Below are positions 9,925 to 18,947 of a stretch of DNA of 64,000 nucleotides, in pieces (positions within the stretch are counted from its first letter, which is position 1; each line of letters starts with the position of its first letter). Source of the stretch: Pseudomonas sp. A34-9 (GTDB lineage Bacteria > Pseudomonadota > Gammaproteobacteria > Pseudomonadales > Pseudomonadaceae); NCBI RefSeq assembly GCF_029543085.1, contig NZ_CP119967.1, forward strand, positions 5,681,001 through 5,745,000. Reading direction: 5' to 3'. The notes beneath the pieces are model-generated. The model did not search any database and was not told the DNA's origin. It saw only the letters and a program-made list of their open reading frames with translations. Made by a program: the position numbers and the translations under genes.

Positions 9925-10935
9925 TTACTCGGTGACCACACTTGGCGAACCAAGGTTGGCCAGGCGCACGCTGTTCTGCACCTGGGCAATTTCACCCGGC
10001 GAGCCGATCGGCCCCAGGCGAACCCGGTGCAGGGTCTGCTGATTGCGCACGATCGAGCTGATGAACACCGGAGCGCTCACCATCCCGCTGAGCTTCGACC
10101 TCAGCAGTTCTGCAGCGTCCGGGTTGGCGAACGCGCCCACCTGCAGATACTGGCCAGTTGCTGTTGCAGAAGCGTTTTTTTTTGCACTCATCGGCACCGG
10201 GACGGTGTCAGAGGCGTGTTGCTGCGGCGGCGGCGTCCACTGCTCGACAGTGCCGGCCGAGGCCGTGATCACCGGAGCGCTGTTCTGCGCGACCTGCGGC
10301 TCGTTGAGCATCAACGGTGCCGGACGGCCCTTGGCGGCCCAATATTGCTGCGGATCGATGCCTTCAACCTTGACGCGCGCCGTACCGGTTTCGGCGTAAC
10401 CGAGTTTTTTCGCGGCGGCGTACGACAAGTCGATGATGCGATCGGAATAGAACGGCCCACGATCGTTGACCCGCAGGATCACTGTGCGGTTGTTGTCCAG
10501 GTTGGTCACCCGAACGTAACTTGGCAGTGGCAATGTCTTGTGGGCGGCACTCATGCCGTACAGGTCGTAAACCTCGCCATTGGCAGTGTTCTGACCGTGA
10601 AACTTGGTGCCATACCAGGACGCCGTGCCGGAGGCGACGTAGGTCTTGGATTCCTGCAACGGGAAGTAGGTTTTGCCCAGTACGGTGTACGGGTTGGCCT
10701 TGTACGGACCGGTGTGCAGGGTCGGCGTGGCATCAGGAATGCGCGAAACATCGACGTCCCACCACGGCGCGCCATCTTTGTGCGCGCGGTTGATATCCAG
10801 ACCCGGCTGCGCTCGCACAACGGTATTGGAGGTTTTCGGCGTCGGGGATCGGCTGGTCGTGCAGCTGGCGACCAATACCGCCAACGCAGCGAATGCCACC
10901 AGCTTCAGGGGTTTATTGTTAGGCAATGCCCGCAT
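9925..10935 (-). CDS. rlpA: Septal ring lytic transglycosylase RlpA
   Basis: Outer-membrane lipoprotein that in Pseudomonas cleaves naked (peptide-free) glycan strands at division sites. The 336-residue product has lipobox VASC (Cys25). A double-psi beta-barrel RlpA domain at about residues 100-195 contains ASWYGTKFHG and NDRGPFYSDRIIDLS. A C-terminal SPOR domain (YLQVGAFANPDAAELL) binds denuded peptidoglycan. The start overlaps the mltB stop by one base, indicating co-transcription. Confidence 0.96.
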   Translation of the reverse strand: MRALPNNKPLKLVAFAALAVLVASCTTSRSPTPKTSNTVVRAQPGLDINRAHKDGAPWWDVDVSRIPDATPTLHTGPYKANPYTVLGKTYFPLQESKTYVASGTASWYGTKFHGQNTANGEVYDLYGMSAAHKTLPLPSYVRVTNLDNNRTVILRVNDRGPFYSDRIIDLSYAAAKKLGYAETGTARVKVEGIDPQQYWAAKGRPAPLMLNEPQVAQNSAPVITASAGTVEQWTPPPQQHASDTVPVPMSAKKNASATATGQYLQVGAFANPDAAELLRSKLSGMVSAPVFISSIVRNQQTLHRVRLGPIGSPGEIAQVQNSVRLANLGSPSVVTE

Positions 10936-11945
10936 TACTTGACGCCCCGTGCTTGTACCAGCTGTTCAGACAGTTGATGTACGGCCATGGCGTACATCAC
11001 GCTGCGGTTATAACGCGTGATCGCGTAGAAATTCTTCAGGCCCATCCAGTATTCAGGGCCGTTGTCGCCTTCGAGGCGAAATGCAGTAACCGGCATATCA
11101 TCGCGCAGCGCATCATGACTTGACCAGCCCAGCGCTCGCAACTCTCCGACGGTCTTCGTCGGCTCGATGCCAGTGGTCAGGCCTTCATCGACCTGTTCGC
11201 CGCGGACATCGGCACGGCTGACCACCGGCTCACCCGCGACCCAGCCGTGACGCTTGAAGTAGCTGGCGACGCTGCCAATCGCATCATCCGGGTTGTTCCA
11301 GATATTGATGTGGCCGTCACCGTCGAAATCCACCGCATACGCGCGAAAGCTGCTCGGCATGAACTGCGGCAAGCCCATGGCCCCGGCGTACGAGCCTTTG
11401 AGGGTCAGTGGGTCGACCTGTTCTTCACGGGCCAGCAACAGGAACTCACGCAGTTCCTTGCGGAAAAATTCGGCACGGGGAGGATAGTCGAAACCGAGCG
11501 TCGACAAGGCATCGATCACCCGGTAATTACCGGTATTACGTCCGAAAAAGGTTTCAACACCGATAATCGACACGATGACTTGTGCCGGTACGCCGTATTC
11601 CTGCTCGGCACGGGCCAACGTCGCCTCGTGCTGACGCCAGAAGTCCACACCACGAGCGATACGCGCATCGGTGATGAACATCGGGCGATATTCTTTCCAC
11701 TGTTTGACCCGCTCGGCAGGCTTGGAAATGGCGTCGAGAATCGCCTGTTTGCGTTGAGCCTCGCGGAACACCGCCATCAACTGCTCACCGGCGAAACCAT
11801 AGTCGCGGGTCATTTCACCGACGAACTCGGCCACCTGAGGCGAGCCTTCGTATTCGCCGGCCAGCGCTTCCTGCACGCTGCCCAGTAGGCCCATCAGGCC
11901 AACCAGCGGCGCGCATCGAGTCGCCCAGCCACGCATTACTTGCAT
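10935..11945 (-). CDS. mltB: Membrane-bound lytic murein transglycosylase B
   Basis: Lytic transglycosylase of the SLT_2 family that acts on peptidoglycan in the periplasm. The 336-residue product has an N-terminal hydrophobic segment ending QEALAGEY (signal peptide, no lipobox, so probably a soluble or SltB1-like form). The catalytic motif is IIGVETFFGRNTG, followed by GAMGLPQFMPSSF and DFDGDGHINIWNNPDDA. The start at 11945 is chosen because the longer frame adds a non-conserved lead overlapping rodA; the ATG at 11936 is an alternative. It lies directly downstream of rodA. Confidence 0.94.
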   Translation of the reverse strand: MQVMRGWATRCAPLVGLMGLLGSVQEALAGEYEGSPQVAEFVGEMTRDYGFAGEQLMAVFREAQRKQAILDAISKPAERVKQWKEYRPMFITDARIARGVDFWRQHEATLARAEQEYGVPAQVIVSIIGVETFFGRNTGNYRVIDALSTLGFDYPPRAEFFRKELREFLLLAREEQVDPLTLKGSYAGAMGLPQFMPSSFRAYAVDFDGDGHINIWNNPDDAIGSVASYFKRHGWVAGEPVVSRADVRGEQVDEGLTTGIEPTKTVGELRALGWSSHDALRDDMPVTAFRLEGDNGPEYWMGLKNFYAITRYNRSVMYAMAVHQLSEQLVQARGVK

Positions 11946-11962
11946 TGAACTCTTCACCTTAT

Positions 11963-13105
11963 TCAAACCTGTGCGATCCACTTGCGATGGGTATGGATCG
12001 ACATCAAAACCCCAAACGCTGACAGCAGCGTCACCAGCGAAGTTCCTCCGTAGCTAATGAACGGCAATGGCACCCCTACGACCGGCAACAGGCCACTGAC
12101 CATACCGATGTTGACGAAAACGTAAACAAAAAACGTCATGGTCAACGCACCGGCGAGCAATTTGCCGAACAGCGTTTGCGCCTGAGCGGTAATCACCAGT
12201 CCTCGGCCGATCAGCAACAGATAGATCAGCAACAGCGCACAGATGCCCACCAGGCCGAACTCTTCGCCGAGTACGGCAATGATGAAGTCGGTGTGGCTTT
12301 CCGGCAGGAAGTCCAGGTGCGACTGGGTGCCGAGCAGCCAGCCCTTGCCGAACACACCGCCGGAACCGATCGCGGCTTTCGACTGAATGATGTTCCAGCC
12401 CGTGCCGAGCGGATCGCTTTCCGGGTCGAGGAAGGTCAGGATTCGCTGCTTCTGGTAGTCGTGCATGATGAAAAACCACATCGCCACCGACACCGGAATC
12501 GCCGCCGCCAGCACGCTGAGAATCCAGCGCCAGCGCAGCCCGCCCATGAACAGCACGAACGCGCCACCGGCAAGAATCAGCAGCGAAGTACCGAGGTCAG
12601 GCTGGCGCACGATCAACACGAACGGCACACCGATCAGCATCAAACTGATACCGACGTGCTTGAGTTGCGGCGGCAGCGTGCGCTTGGACAGATACCAGGC
12701 GATGGTCGCCGGCATCAGGATTTTCATGAATTCCGAGGGCTGGAAGCGGATCACTCCGGGAATGTTGATCCAGCGTGTAGCGCCCATGGCGTTGTGGCCC
12801 ATGATGTCGACCACCATCAGCAACACCACGCCGATCACGTAGCCGAGCGGCACCCAGCGCGCCATGAAACGTGGCTCGAACTGGGCGATGACGATCATCG
12901 AGACCAGGCCGATGCCGAACGAAGTAGCCTGTTTGGCCAGCAGGTCCCAGCTCTTGCCGCTGGCCGAGTACAGCACGAACAGGCTGCCGGCGGCGAGGAT
13001 CAGCAGCAGGATCAGCAACGGGCCATCGATATGCAGTCTTTGCAGCAGCGTCGCGCGGCGACGCATCACATCCTCACTGGAGAGCATGCGATCAAAGTTA
13101 TTCAT
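11963..13105 (-). CDS. rodA: Rod shape-determining SEDS glycosyltransferase RodA
   Basis: Integral membrane peptidoglycan polymerase of the elongasome, working with PBP2. The 380-residue protein has about ten hydrophobic segments and the family signatures GATRWINIPGVIRFQPSEFMK and VVGVPLPFISYGGTSLVTLL near the C-terminus. The ATG overlaps the end of mrdA by eight bases (ATGAATAA), so translation of the two partners is coupled and gives balanced synthesis. The start fits other RodA proteins better than the in-frame codon at 13126. Confidence 0.97.
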   Translation of the reverse strand: MNNFDRMLSSEDVMRRRATLLQRLHIDGPLLILLLILAAGSLFVLYSASGKSWDLLAKQATSFGIGLVSMIVIAQFEPRFMARWVPLGYVIGVVLLMVVDIMGHNAMGATRWINIPGVIRFQPSEFMKILMPATIAWYLSKRTLPPQLKHVGISLMLIGVPFVLIVRQPDLGTSLLILAGGAFVLFMGGLRWRWILSVLAAAIPVSVAMWFFIMHDYQKQRILTFLDPESDPLGTGWNIIQSKAAIGSGGVFGKGWLLGTQSHLDFLPESHTDFIIAVLGEEFGLVGICALLLIYLLLIGRGLVITAQAQTLFGKLLAGALTMTFFVYVFVNIGMVSGLLPVVGVPLPFISYGGTSLVTLLSAFGVLMSIHTHRKWIAQV

Positions 13106-14993
13106 CACGGGCCGTAGCCTCCGCACTGATTGGGCTGGCGTATTCGGCCTTCAAGCGTCCGTCCTGATCGAGCAGCCAGGCGTCCATGACCTGACGCACG
13201 ACGGGTGCAGCGACGCCGGAACCGGACTCACCGTTCTCGACCATCACCGACACGACGATGCGCGGGTCATCGGCCGGAGCGAAACCGACGAACAAGGCGT
13301 GGTCGCGGTGGCGCTCCTGAACCTTGGAGCGGTCGTACTTCTCGCCCTGCTTGATCGCGACGACCTGAGCCGTACCCGATTTGCCGGCGATACGATATTG
13401 CGCGCCGATCGCGGCTTTGCGCGCGGTACCGCGAGCGCCGTGCATCACTTGCTGCATGCCGTGATTGACCTTGGTCCAGTCCGACGGATCACGCAGGATA
13501 ATGTCCGGCATCGGGTTTTCGTCGACCGGTTTCACCCCTTCGAGGGATTTGGCCAGGTGCGGACGGTTCCACACGCCTTTGTTGGCGACCAGCGCTGTGG
13601 CCTGGGCCAATTGCAGCGGAGTCGATTGCATGTAGCCCTGGCCGATCCCGAGGATCAGGGTTTCGCCGGGGAACCACGCCTGCTTGCGCGTCGCCCGCTT
13701 CCATTCGCGGGACGGCATCAGGCCGGGGGATTCTTCGAACATGTCCAGCGAAACCTTCTGGCCGATGCCGAACTTGTTCATATAGGACGACAACCGATCG
13801 ATGCCGAGCTTGTGCGCCAGGTCATAGAAGTAGGTGTCGTTGGAGCGCATGATCGCCGTGTCGAGGTCGACGAAACCGTCACCGGTACGGTTCCAGTTAC
13901 GGTATTTGTGATCGTAGTTGGGCAACATGTAGTAGCCCGGGTCGAACACTCGACTGGACGCCGTCACCACACCGGAATCGAGACCGGCAATCGCCACCGC
14001 AGGCTTGATTGTCGAACCCGGCGGATACAGACCGCGCAGCACGCGGTTGAACAATGGCCGGTCGATGGAATCACGCAACTCGGCGTAGGCCTTGAAGCTG
14101 ATGCCGGTGACGAACAGATTCGGGTCGAAGCTCGGCTGACTGACCATCGCCAGCACCTCGCCGGTCTTTGGATCGAGCGCAACGACTGCACCACGACGCC
14201 CGCCCAACGCTGCCTCGGCCGCTTCCTGCAACTTGATGTCCAGGCTCAGGACGATGTCCTTGCCGGGAATCGGATCGGTGCGCTTGAGCACACGCAGCAC
14301 GCGGCCACGGGCGTTGGTCTCGACTTCTTCGTAACCGACCTGCCCGTGCAATTCCGGCTCGTAGAAACGTTCGATGCCGGTTTTGCCGATGTGATGGGTG
14401 CCGCTGTAGTTGACCGGATCGAGACTCTTCAGCTCTTTCTCGTTGATCCGCCCCATGTAACCGACCGAGTGCGCAAAATGCGCGCCCTGCGGATAGTGAC
14501 GCACCAGCTGCGCGACCACTTCCACGCCCGGCAGGCGGAACTGGTTCACCGCGATCCGGGCGATCTGCTCTTCGCTCAGCTCGAACAGGATCGGCACCGG
14601 CTCGAACGGCCGGCGCCCCTGACGCATGCGCTTCTCGAAGATCACCCGGTCCTCGGGCGTCAGTTCCAGCACTTCGACGATCACGTCGAGCACTTGCTGC
14701 CAGTCGCCGGAGCGCTCGCGGGTCATGCTCAGGCTGAAACTCGGACGGTTGTCCGCCACCACCACGCCATTGCGATCGAAAATCAACCCTCGGGTCGGCG
14801 GAATCGGCTGCACGTGGACGCGGTTGTTTTCCGAGAGCGTCGAGTGGTACTCGTACTGGATCACCTGCAAGTAATACAGCCGCGCAATCAGCACCCCGAT
14901 CAGCAGCATGATCGCAATGGCCCCGAACACGACGCGGCTACGCACCAGGCGTGCGTCCTTTTCGTGGTCCTTGATGCGGATCGGCTGAGACAT
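13098..14993 (-). CDS. mrdA: Penicillin-binding protein 2 (elongation transpeptidase)
   Basis: Class B PBP that cross-links new lateral-wall peptidoglycan together with RodA. The 631-residue product has a single N-terminal transmembrane helix (ARLVRSRVVFGAIAIMLLIG region) and a dimerization domain. The transpeptidase motifs are STIK (Ser327 nucleophile, Lys330), SND in MRSNDTYFYDLA, and KSGT in AGKSGTAQVVAI. The C-terminus ends EATARDE and overlaps rodA. It follows rlmH with a 10-base gap. The start MSQPIR is used; a longer frame would add 17 residues of unconserved sequence. Confidence 0.98.
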   Translation of the reverse strand: MSQPIRIKDHEKDARLVRSRVVFGAIAIMLLIGVLIARLYYLQVIQYEYHSTLSENNRVHVQPIPPTRGLIFDRNGVVVADNRPSFSLSMTRERSGDWQQVLDVIVEVLELTPEDRVIFEKRMRQGRRPFEPVPILFELSEEQIARIAVNQFRLPGVEVVAQLVRHYPQGAHFAHSVGYMGRINEKELKSLDPVNYSGTHHIGKTGIERFYEPELHGQVGYEEVETNARGRVLRVLKRTDPIPGKDIVLSLDIKLQEAAEAALGGRRGAVVALDPKTGEVLAMVSQPSFDPNLFVTGISFKAYAELRDSIDRPLFNRVLRGLYPPGSTIKPAVAIAGLDSGVVTASSRVFDPGYYMLPNYDHKYRNWNRTGDGFVDLDTAIMRSNDTYFYDLAHKLGIDRLSSYMNKFGIGQKVSLDMFEESPGLMPSREWKRATRKQAWFPGETLILGIGQGYMQSTPLQLAQATALVANKGVWNRPHLAKSLEGVKPVDENPMPDIILRDPSDWTKVNHGMQQVMHGARGTARKAAIGAQYRIAGKSGTAQVVAIKQGEKYDRSKVQERHRDHALFVGFAPADDPRIVVSVMVENGESGSGVAAPVVRQVMDAWLLDQDGRLKAEYASPISAEATARDE

Positions 14994-15003
14994 GAGGGCT
15001 GGA

Positions 15004-15471
15004 TTACTTGTGGTAAGGGTGACCGGACAGCACGGTCCAGGCACGATACAACTGTTCGCCGATCAGAATCCGCACCAACGGGTGCGGCAACGTCAGCGGC
15101 GACAACGACCAACGCTGATCGGCCCGGGCACAGACTTCCGGCGCCAGCCCTTCCGGGCCACCGACCATGAAATTGACCGTGCGCGAATCCAGCCGCCAGC
15201 GATCGAGTTCGACCGCCAGTTGCTCGGTGCTCCAGGGTTTGCCGTGGACTTCCAGCGTGACGATCCGCTCGTTCGGCCCGACCTTGGCCAGCATGGCTTC
15301 GCCTTCCTGACGGATGAATCGGGCCACGTCGGCATTCTTGCCACGGGTATTGAGCGGTATTTCCACCAGTTCCAGTGCCAGCTCGGACGGAAGACGCTTG
15401 GCATATTCATGCCAGCCTTCTTCCACCCACTTGGGCATGCGTGAACCGACGGCGATCAGGCGCAGTCGCAC
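15004..15471 (-). CDS. rlmH: 23S rRNA (pseudouridine1915-N3)-methyltransferase
   Basis: SPOUT-class methyltransferase that modifies pseudouridine 1915 in helix 69 of 23S rRNA using S-adenosylmethionine. The 155-residue length is standard. The knotted C-terminal half carries [20 protein letters not shown] and ends [15 protein letters not shown], which matches the family's conserved tail. Located between rsfS and mrdA as in most gamma-proteobacteria, nine bases after the rsfS stop. Confidence 0.97.
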   Translation of the reverse strand: MRLRLIAVGSRMPKWVEEGWHEYAKRLPSELALELVEIPLNTRGKNADVARFIRQEGEAMLAKVGPNERIVTLEVHGKPWSTEQLAVELDRWRLDSRTVNFMVGGPEGLAPEVCARADQRWSLSPLTLPHPLVRILIGEQLYRAWTVLSGHPYHK

Positions 15472-15480
15472 AGCAATCCC

Positions 15481-15972
15481 TTACAGCTGGTCTTTGTTGA
15501 GCTTGGTGAAATGCTCGTGGGTGTTTTCCGGGCTGTGGTGCTTGGCGTCCGCCGCACGGCTCTGCTCGGCACCGGCCCACAGGCGCTCCAGGTCATAGAA
15601 CTGGCGTGCCGAGGCGGTCATCATGTGCACGATCACCAGGTCCAGGTCCAACAGCACCCAGTCGCTGTCGCCCTTGCCTTCTTCGCCCAGCGGCTTGGCG
15701 CCCTGCTTTTTGACTTCTTCGCGAACCTTGTCGAGCATCGCGTTGATCTGGCGGTTGGACGTACCGGTAGCGATGATCATGTAGTCAGTGATGCTCTGCT
15801 TGTCGCGGACATCAATGATCTGGATATCTTGCGCCTTGACGTCTTCCAGGGCCGCTTCGGCAATCTTGACCAGCTGATCGCCAGTCAGTGGCTCATTGGT
15901 GTTGATCGGCTCAGGCAGCGGAGCGCTCTTGAATGTACCTTTGCGCTTAACTTTCTTTTCGATGTCAGTCAT
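15481..15972 (-). CDS. rsfS: Ribosome silencing factor RsfS
   Basis: Binds ribosomal protein L14 and blocks joining of 30S and 50S subunits when nutrients are scarce. The product is 163 residues, longer than the 105-residue E. coli protein. An N-terminal lysine-rich extension (KKVKRKGTFKSAP) comes first, then the conserved core with DVKAQDIQIIDVRDKQSITDYMI and GEGKGDSDWVLLDLDLVIVHMM. A C-terminal tail of about 30 residues (RAADAKHHSPENTHEHF) looks disordered. The extra tails are common in pseudomonads. Confidence 0.96.
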   Translation of the reverse strand: MTDIEKKVKRKGTFKSAPLPEPINTNEPLTGDQLVKIAEAALEDVKAQDIQIIDVRDKQSITDYMIIATGTSNRQINAMLDKVREEVKKQGAKPLGEEGKGDSDWVLLDLDLVIVHMMTASARQFYDLERLWAGAEQSRAADAKHHSPENTHEHFTKLNKDQL

Positions 15973-16044
15973 ATAAAACTCGTTTTGCTCATATATTCGG
16001 CGGCTTGGCGATACGTGAATTCGTATCAGTGAAGCACGCCTTGC

Positions 16045-16734
16045 TCAGTTCGACGCACGGTACAGACCGTGCGCATCGATGTAGGCCAGGACCGCGTCGG
16101 GCACCAGGAAACGTACCGACTTACCGCTGGCCAGCAGTTGACGGATCTGGGTGGCGGAAACCGCGAGCGGTGTCTGCCAGACGAATGCAATCTGTCCGCT
16201 CGGCCCTTTCAGGGCCAGCGGGTCGCTCACCGAACGCGCTGCCAGCAGGTTGCGCAAGGCATCCGGCGGTTCGCTGTCGGCGTCCGGGCGCTGTAGCACC
16301 AGGATGTGGCAATGCTGGAGCAACTCTTCCCAGCGGTGCCAAGTGGGCAGGCCGCAAAATGCGTCCCAGCCCAAAAGCAGAAAAACCTGGGTCTCGGCGG
16401 GCATTTCAGCCCGCATCAACTCCAGGGTATCAATGGTGTAAGACGGTTTGTCCCGCTGCAATTCGCGGGCGTCCACCACCAGCGGCGGCACTCCGGCCAC
16501 CGCGCACTCGACCATCGCCAGCCGATCCTGCGCCGACACCTGCGGCGTATCGCGATGCGGCGGCCGCGCACTGGGCGTCAGGCGTAACTCATCGAGCGCC
16601 AGCGCTTCGGCGACTTCCAGCCCACCGCGCAAATGGCCGATGTGCACCGGGTCGAACGTACCGCCCAGAACGCCGATGCGTCGGGGGCGCGACTCGCTGC
16701 CGGCTTGCGGCGCTGTCAGGTCGAGGTCGGTCAA
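16045..16734 (-). CDS. nadD: Nicotinate-nucleotide adenylyltransferase
   Basis: Adenylates nicotinate mononucleotide to deamido-NAD in NAD biosynthesis. The nucleotidyltransferase signature [11 protein letters not shown] and the downstream [23 protein letters not shown] region are clear. The start is uncertain: no ATG fits just before the conserved core. I chose the TTG at 16734 (229 residues, MTDLDL), one base after the proA stop; an ATG at 16767 that overlaps the proA end is the main alternative. Part of the proA-nadD-rsfS-rlmH gene string. Confidence 0.92.
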   Translation of the reverse strand: MTDLDLTAPQAGSESRPRRIGVLGGTFDPVHIGHLRGGLEVAEALALDELRLTPSARPPHRDTPQVSAQDRLAMVECAVAGVPPLVVDARELQRDKPSYTIDTLELMRAEMPAETQVFLLLGWDAFCGLPTWHRWEELLQHCHILVLQRPDADSEPPDALRNLLAARSVSDPLALKGPSGQIAFVWQTPLAVSATQIRQLLASGKSVRFLVPDAVLAYIDAHGLYRASN

Positions 16735-16735
16735 G

Positions 16736-18007
16736 TCAGACCGTCGCCTGGCCGCGCAACTGGCCATCACCGACCACGATGTACTTCTCGCAGGTCAGTC
16801 CTTCGAGGCCCACCGGGCCGCGGGCGTGCAGCTTATCAGTAGAAATGCCGATCTCGGCACCCAATCCGTATTCAAATCCATCGGCAAAGCAGGTCGGGGT
16901 GTTGATCATCACCGATGCCGAGTCGACTTCCGCCACAAACCGGCGGGTGTCGGCGAGGTTTTCGCTGACGATCGAATCGGTGTGATGGGAGCCGTAATGG
17001 TTGATGTGTTCGATGGCCTGGTCGAGACCGTCGACCACACGAATCGACAGGATCGGCGCCAGGTACTCGGTGCTCCAGTCGTCTTCGCTGGCGGCAACGG
17101 CGTCGATGATCGCCCGCGTACGCTCGCAGCCGCGCAGTTCGACGCCTTTTTCAAGGAACTGTGCGGCCATCGACGGCAGGAAATCCTTCGCAACCGTTTG
17201 ATCGACCAACAAGGTTTCCATCGCACCACAGATACCGTAGCGATAAGTCTTGGCGTTGAAAGCAATGCGTTGGGCTTTCGGCAAATCGGCATCGGCACTG
17301 ACGTAAACGTGGCAGATACCGTCCAGATGCTTGATCACCGGCACGCGGGCATCACGGCTGATGCGCTCGATCAGGCCACGGCCACCGCGCGGCACGATCA
17401 CGTCGACGTACTCAGGCATGGTGATCATCGCGCCGACGGCGGCACGGTCAGTGGTTTCGACCACTTGCACCACGGCGGCGGGCAGTTCGGCTTCGGCCAG
17501 ACCGCGCTGAATGCATGCGGCAATCGCCCGGTTGGAGTGAATCGCCTCGGAGCCGCCACGCAGGATGGTCGCGTTGCCCGACTTCAGGCACAGGCTGGCA
17601 GCATCGATGGTCACGTTCGGACGGGATTCGTAGATTATCCCGATCACGCCCAGCGGCACGCGCATCTTGCCGACCTGAATGCCCGACGGACGGAAGCTCA
17701 TGTCGCGGATCGCGCCGACCGGATCCGGCAGCGCGGCGACCTGACGCAAACCTACGATCATGCCGTCGATGCGCGCCGGGGTCAGCTCCAGCCGTTCCAG
17801 CAGTGCCGGCTCCAGACCATTGGCGCGGCCGGCGGCCAGATCCTGTTCATTGGCTGCAGCAAGCTCGGCGCGGGCGGCATCCAGGGCATTGGCAGCAGCC
17901 TGCAAGGCGCGGTTTTTCTGCGCGGTGCTGGCACGGCCGATGACCCGGGAAGCTTCGCGGGCGGCGCGACCCAATCGGGTCATGTAGTCAAGAACGGACT
18001 CAGTCAT
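16736..18007 (-). CDS. proA: Gamma-glutamyl phosphate reductase
   Basis: NADPH-dependent reduction of glutamyl-5-phosphate to the semialdehyde, second step of proline biosynthesis. The 423-residue protein has the aldehyde-dehydrogenase-like fold with [15 protein letters not shown], the catalytic cysteine region [15 protein letters not shown], and the C-terminal [24 protein letters not shown] block. The start MTESVLDYM fits the usual N-terminus; the frame extends upstream but that part is not conserved. It is the first gene of the leftward string ending in lipA. Confidence 0.98.
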   Translation of the reverse strand: MTESVLDYMTRLGRAAREASRVIGRASTAQKNRALQAAANALDAARAELAAANEQDLAAGRANGLEPALLERLELTPARIDGMIVGLRQVAALPDPVGAIRDMSFRPSGIQVGKMRVPLGVIGIIYESRPNVTIDAASLCLKSGNATILRGGSEAIHSNRAIAACIQRGLAEAELPAAVVQVVETTDRAAVGAMITMPEYVDVIVPRGGRGLIERISRDARVPVIKHLDGICHVYVSADADLPKAQRIAFNAKTYRYGICGAMETLLVDQTVAKDFLPSMAAQFLEKGVELRGCERTRAIIDAVAASEDDWSTEYLAPILSIRVVDGLDQAIEHINHYGSHHTDSIVSENLADTRRFVAEVDSASVMINTPTCFADGFEYGLGAEIGISTDKLHARGPVGLEGLTCEKYIVVGDGQLRGQATV

Positions 18008-18185
18008 GGTCTGCTGGGGTCTTGGCAAAGAGGAAAGCGGCAGATTATAGCTGTCGCGTCCCGGGACTAACAGCGGTGACGGGCGGATGGTCGAAATGGA
18101 CGGCAAATTGCCGATGTTCAGCCGTAATTAAGCCGCGGATTGTTATCATCACGTCCTCATTGAGCCTGGATAAACATTGCCTGCC

Positions 18186-18881
18186 ATGTCCAACCTGACC
18201 GTTCGCAACAGCGCCGAGCGCCTGCCACTGGGACTTCCGGACGCTTTTTTCGACCGTGACGCCCAAGTAGTGGCGCAGGATCTGCTCGGCAAAGTCATTC
18301 GCCACCGCGTCGGCGACCTTTGGCTGAGCGCCCGGATCATCGAAACCGAGGCTTATTACTGCGCAGAAAAAGGCAGCCACGCCTCCCTCGGCTACACAGA
18401 AAAACGTAAGGCATTGTTTCTGGATGGCGGTCACATCTATATGTATTACGCCCGAGGCGGTGATTCGTTGAACTTCAGCGCCCAAGGGCCGGGCAATGCA
18501 GTACTGATCAAATCCGCCTATCCGTGGGTCGATGAAATCAGCGGCCCGGCGAGTCTGGCGCAGATGCTGCTGAACAACCCGGATGCCCAAGGTCGCCCGC
18601 GTCCGTCGCAGAAGCTCTGCGCGGGGCAGACATTATTGTGCAAGGCACTGGACTTGAAGGTGCCGGTATGGGACGCCAAGCGTTTCGATCATGAAGTGCT
18701 GCTGGTCGAAGACACCGGGCCGGCGCCCGCGCACATCATTCAAACCACGCGCCTGGGCATACCCCATGGCCGTGACGAACACCTCATGTACCGTTTTGTC
18801 GATGCCGCTTATGCGCAATGGTGCACGCGGAACCCGCTACGCCGCGGTCAGGTCGAAGGCCGGGATTATTTTCTGCTGTAA
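18186..18881 (+). CDS. DNA-3-methyladenine glycosylase (AAG/MPG family)
   Basis: Base-excision repair enzyme that removes 3-methyladenine and other alkylated purines. The 231-residue product has RIIETEAYYCAEKGSHAS (catalytic Glu region) and the later YMYYARGGDSLNFSAQGPGNAVLIKSA block of the mammalian-type MPG family, not the AlkA or Tag folds. Start chosen at 18186 (MSNLTV); an in-frame ATG at 18177 is possible. Transcribed divergently from proA; a half REP palindrome follows. Confidence 0.93.
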   Translation: MSNLTVRNSAERLPLGLPDAFFDRDAQVVAQDLLGKVIRHRVGDLWLSARIIETEAYYCAEKGSHASLGYTEKRKALFLDGGHIYMYYARGGDSLNFSAQGPGNAVLIKSAYPWVDEISGPASLAQMLLNNPDAQGRPRPSQKLCAGQTLLCKALDLKVPVWDAKRFDHEVLLVEDTGPAPAHIIQTTRLGIPHGRDEHLMYRFVDAAYAQWCTRNPLRRGQVEGRDYFLL

Positions 18882-18888
18882 ACACAAA

Positions 18889-18919
18889 CCTGTGCAGGAG
18901 CTGCCGAAGGCTGCACAGG
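18889..18919. repeat. Single REP-like hairpin
   Basis: CCTGTGCAG (18889-18897) is repeated inverted at 18911-18919 around a GAGCTGCCGAAGG centre, which is the core of the type A REP. It is one degenerate arm rather than a pair, between two co-directional genes. Confidence 0.7.
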
Positions 18920-18947
18920 GATCATCAATGGTTTGGAGTTTTTCTGT

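Noticed and set aside
12864..15170. Open frame of 768 codons on the plus strand opposite rodA and mrdA
   Set aside because: Composition rich in His, Arg and Gln without domains; the minus strand encodes complete PBP2 and RodA motifs.
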